Below are positions 5,593 through 6,225 of a stretch of 6,225 nucleotides of DNA, piece by piece. Made by a program: the position numbers and the translations under genes. Below the pieces are notes generated by a model, which was not told the DNA's origin, made no database searches, and worked only from the letters and a program-made list of their open reading frames with translations. Source of the stretch: Crocinitomicaceae bacterium (lineage in GTDB: Bacteria; Bacteroidota; Bacteroidia; Flavobacteriales_G; Salibacteraceae); assembly GCA_018623405.1 (NCBI GenBank), contig JAAZVO010000165.1, positions 1 through 6,225 of the forward strand. The letters run 5' to 3'. Each line of letters begins with the position of its first letter. Positions within the stretch are counted from its first letter, which is position 1.

Positions 5593-6225
5593 AAATCATC
5601 ATCAAAAATAACTTCCGGCTTTTTTTGTTTTTCTTCAGGGTTTTCTAATATTTTCTTTAAAAAACCACCCTTTTTCTTTTTAATTGCAGTGGTATCTTGT
5701 TGAGGGTTTTCAAGAGCAGTATCATTTTGGTTTTCAAACTCTTCCCATTCTATTTCAAAAGCTTTTTCTTCCGGTTCTGTTTCTTTTTCTGAATTGGTAA
5801 ACTCTTGTTTTAGTATTTCTTTAATTACAGCTTTTTCTTTTTCAAATTCTTGCTTTTGGGCCTCCCGCTTTTTCTTTTTATCCCATTCAATATCAAACTT
5901 TTCAGTTGTACCCTTTATCTTTAAGTAAATAATTTTTCCACCTAACCCGTCATCTTCAATTTCACCAAACTCAGTAGTGGAAGTTTTTTCTTTCATCATA
6001 AGGTCTCGCAGGTTAAAACTTAATGAGTAATCAATTTCATTTTCAAATGAGTGAGTACCCTCAACCGCAATATCCATAACTGATGAAGCTACAGAGATTG
6101 ATGGAATTGTAACCACACTATTTTTTAATTGTAGTGTGTTTTTTAAATCTGAAAATTCAATTTCTGTAACTCTTTTTCCAAACTCATCAGTATTAATTAA
6201 TCGCTTTAATACCGCTTGTTCTTTA
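5589..6225 (-). CDS. AsmA-like protein, C-terminal part; 5' end outside window
   Basis: The - strand frame is open from base 6224 to TAA at 5589-5591, so the gene starts beyond the window. The GTG at 6116 is an internal codon, because similar sequence (FSDLKNTLQLKNSVV) precedes it. The visible 211 residues begin with VTIPSISVASSVMDIAVEGT and HSFENEIDYSLSFNLRDLM, a pattern typical of the C-terminal region of Bacteroidota AsmA-like proteins. These are large inner-membrane-anchored proteins thought to act in envelope lipid handling. A charged tail rich in K and E follows, with FEIEWEEFEN, then KKKKGGFLKKILEN, ending VIFDDDF. The tail looks disordered or coiled-coil. The gene converges on the regulator fragment, and the last 4 bases overlap. 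The identification rests on remembered family pattern, so confidence is moderate. Confidence 0.65.
   Translation of the reverse strand, partial: KEQAVLKRLINTDEFGKRVTEIEFSDLKNTLQLKNSVVTIPSISVASSVMDIAVEGTHSFENEIDYSLSFNLRDLMMKEKTSTTEFGEIEDDGLGGKIIYLKIKGTTEKFDIEWDKKKKREAQKQEFEKEKAVIKEILKQEFTNSEKETEPEEKAFEIEWEEFENQNDTALENPQQDTTAIKKKKGGFLKKILENPEEKQKKPEVIFDDDF

Noticed and set aside
1..6225. CRISPR arrays, tRNA or rRNA genes, retron or diversity-generating elements.
   Set aside because: No spaced direct repeats, no recognisable RNA gene sequence and no reverse transcriptase motifs were seen on either strand.

Overview
The window looks like a piece of a Bacteroidota genome, probably Flavobacteriales-like. 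The DNA is AT-rich. The gene set is typical of that phylum: a carboxyltransferase beta subunit, a TPR-type histidine kinase overlapping a NarL/FixJ response regulator, an AsmA-like protein with a lysine/glutamate-rich tail, and a TPR lipoprotein. No sequence search was possible, so the taxonomy is inference.

The underlying locus can be read at the two ends. On the + strand come the end of an acyl-CoA carboxylase beta subunit (2-604), a TPR/sensor histidine kinase (about 605-1990) and a NarL-type response regulator starting at 1983. The regulator's C-terminal DNA-binding domain reappears only at about 5395-5592. There it ends tail-to-tail against an AsmA-like gene on the - strand (5589 to the window edge), and the two stop codons overlap.

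Between the two halves of the regulator lies about 3.1 kb of unrelated - strand DNA. It is a decayed SF2 (DECH-box) helicase of the DUF3427 type. It lacks its N-terminus with Walker A, is cut at its C-terminus and carries a one-base frameshift near 3017. A further 1.45 kb block splits it at about 3342-4787. That inner block holds a complete TPR lipoprotein gene (3576-4700) and what may be the first codons of a following gene. The arrangement is nested: regulator, then helicase, then lipoprotein block, with the outer genes resuming on the far side. The kinase gene is damaged as well: it has no start codon, and an in-frame TGA at 794-796 sits where TPR repeats seem to be missing.

No transposase, integrase, clear terminal inverted repeats or target duplications mark the breakpoints. 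At the first one, 13 bases (2240-2252) can be read as belonging to both joined genes. So many breaks inside genes within 6 kb fit a chimeric or interleaved assembly (metagenome, single-cell or scaffold) or microhomology-driven rearrangement better than a working new system. If long reads confirm the order, the nested disruption of a two-component system would be a real oddity. Genes likely to be functional as seen: the lipoprotein, and, beyond the window edges, the carboxylase and AsmA-like genes.
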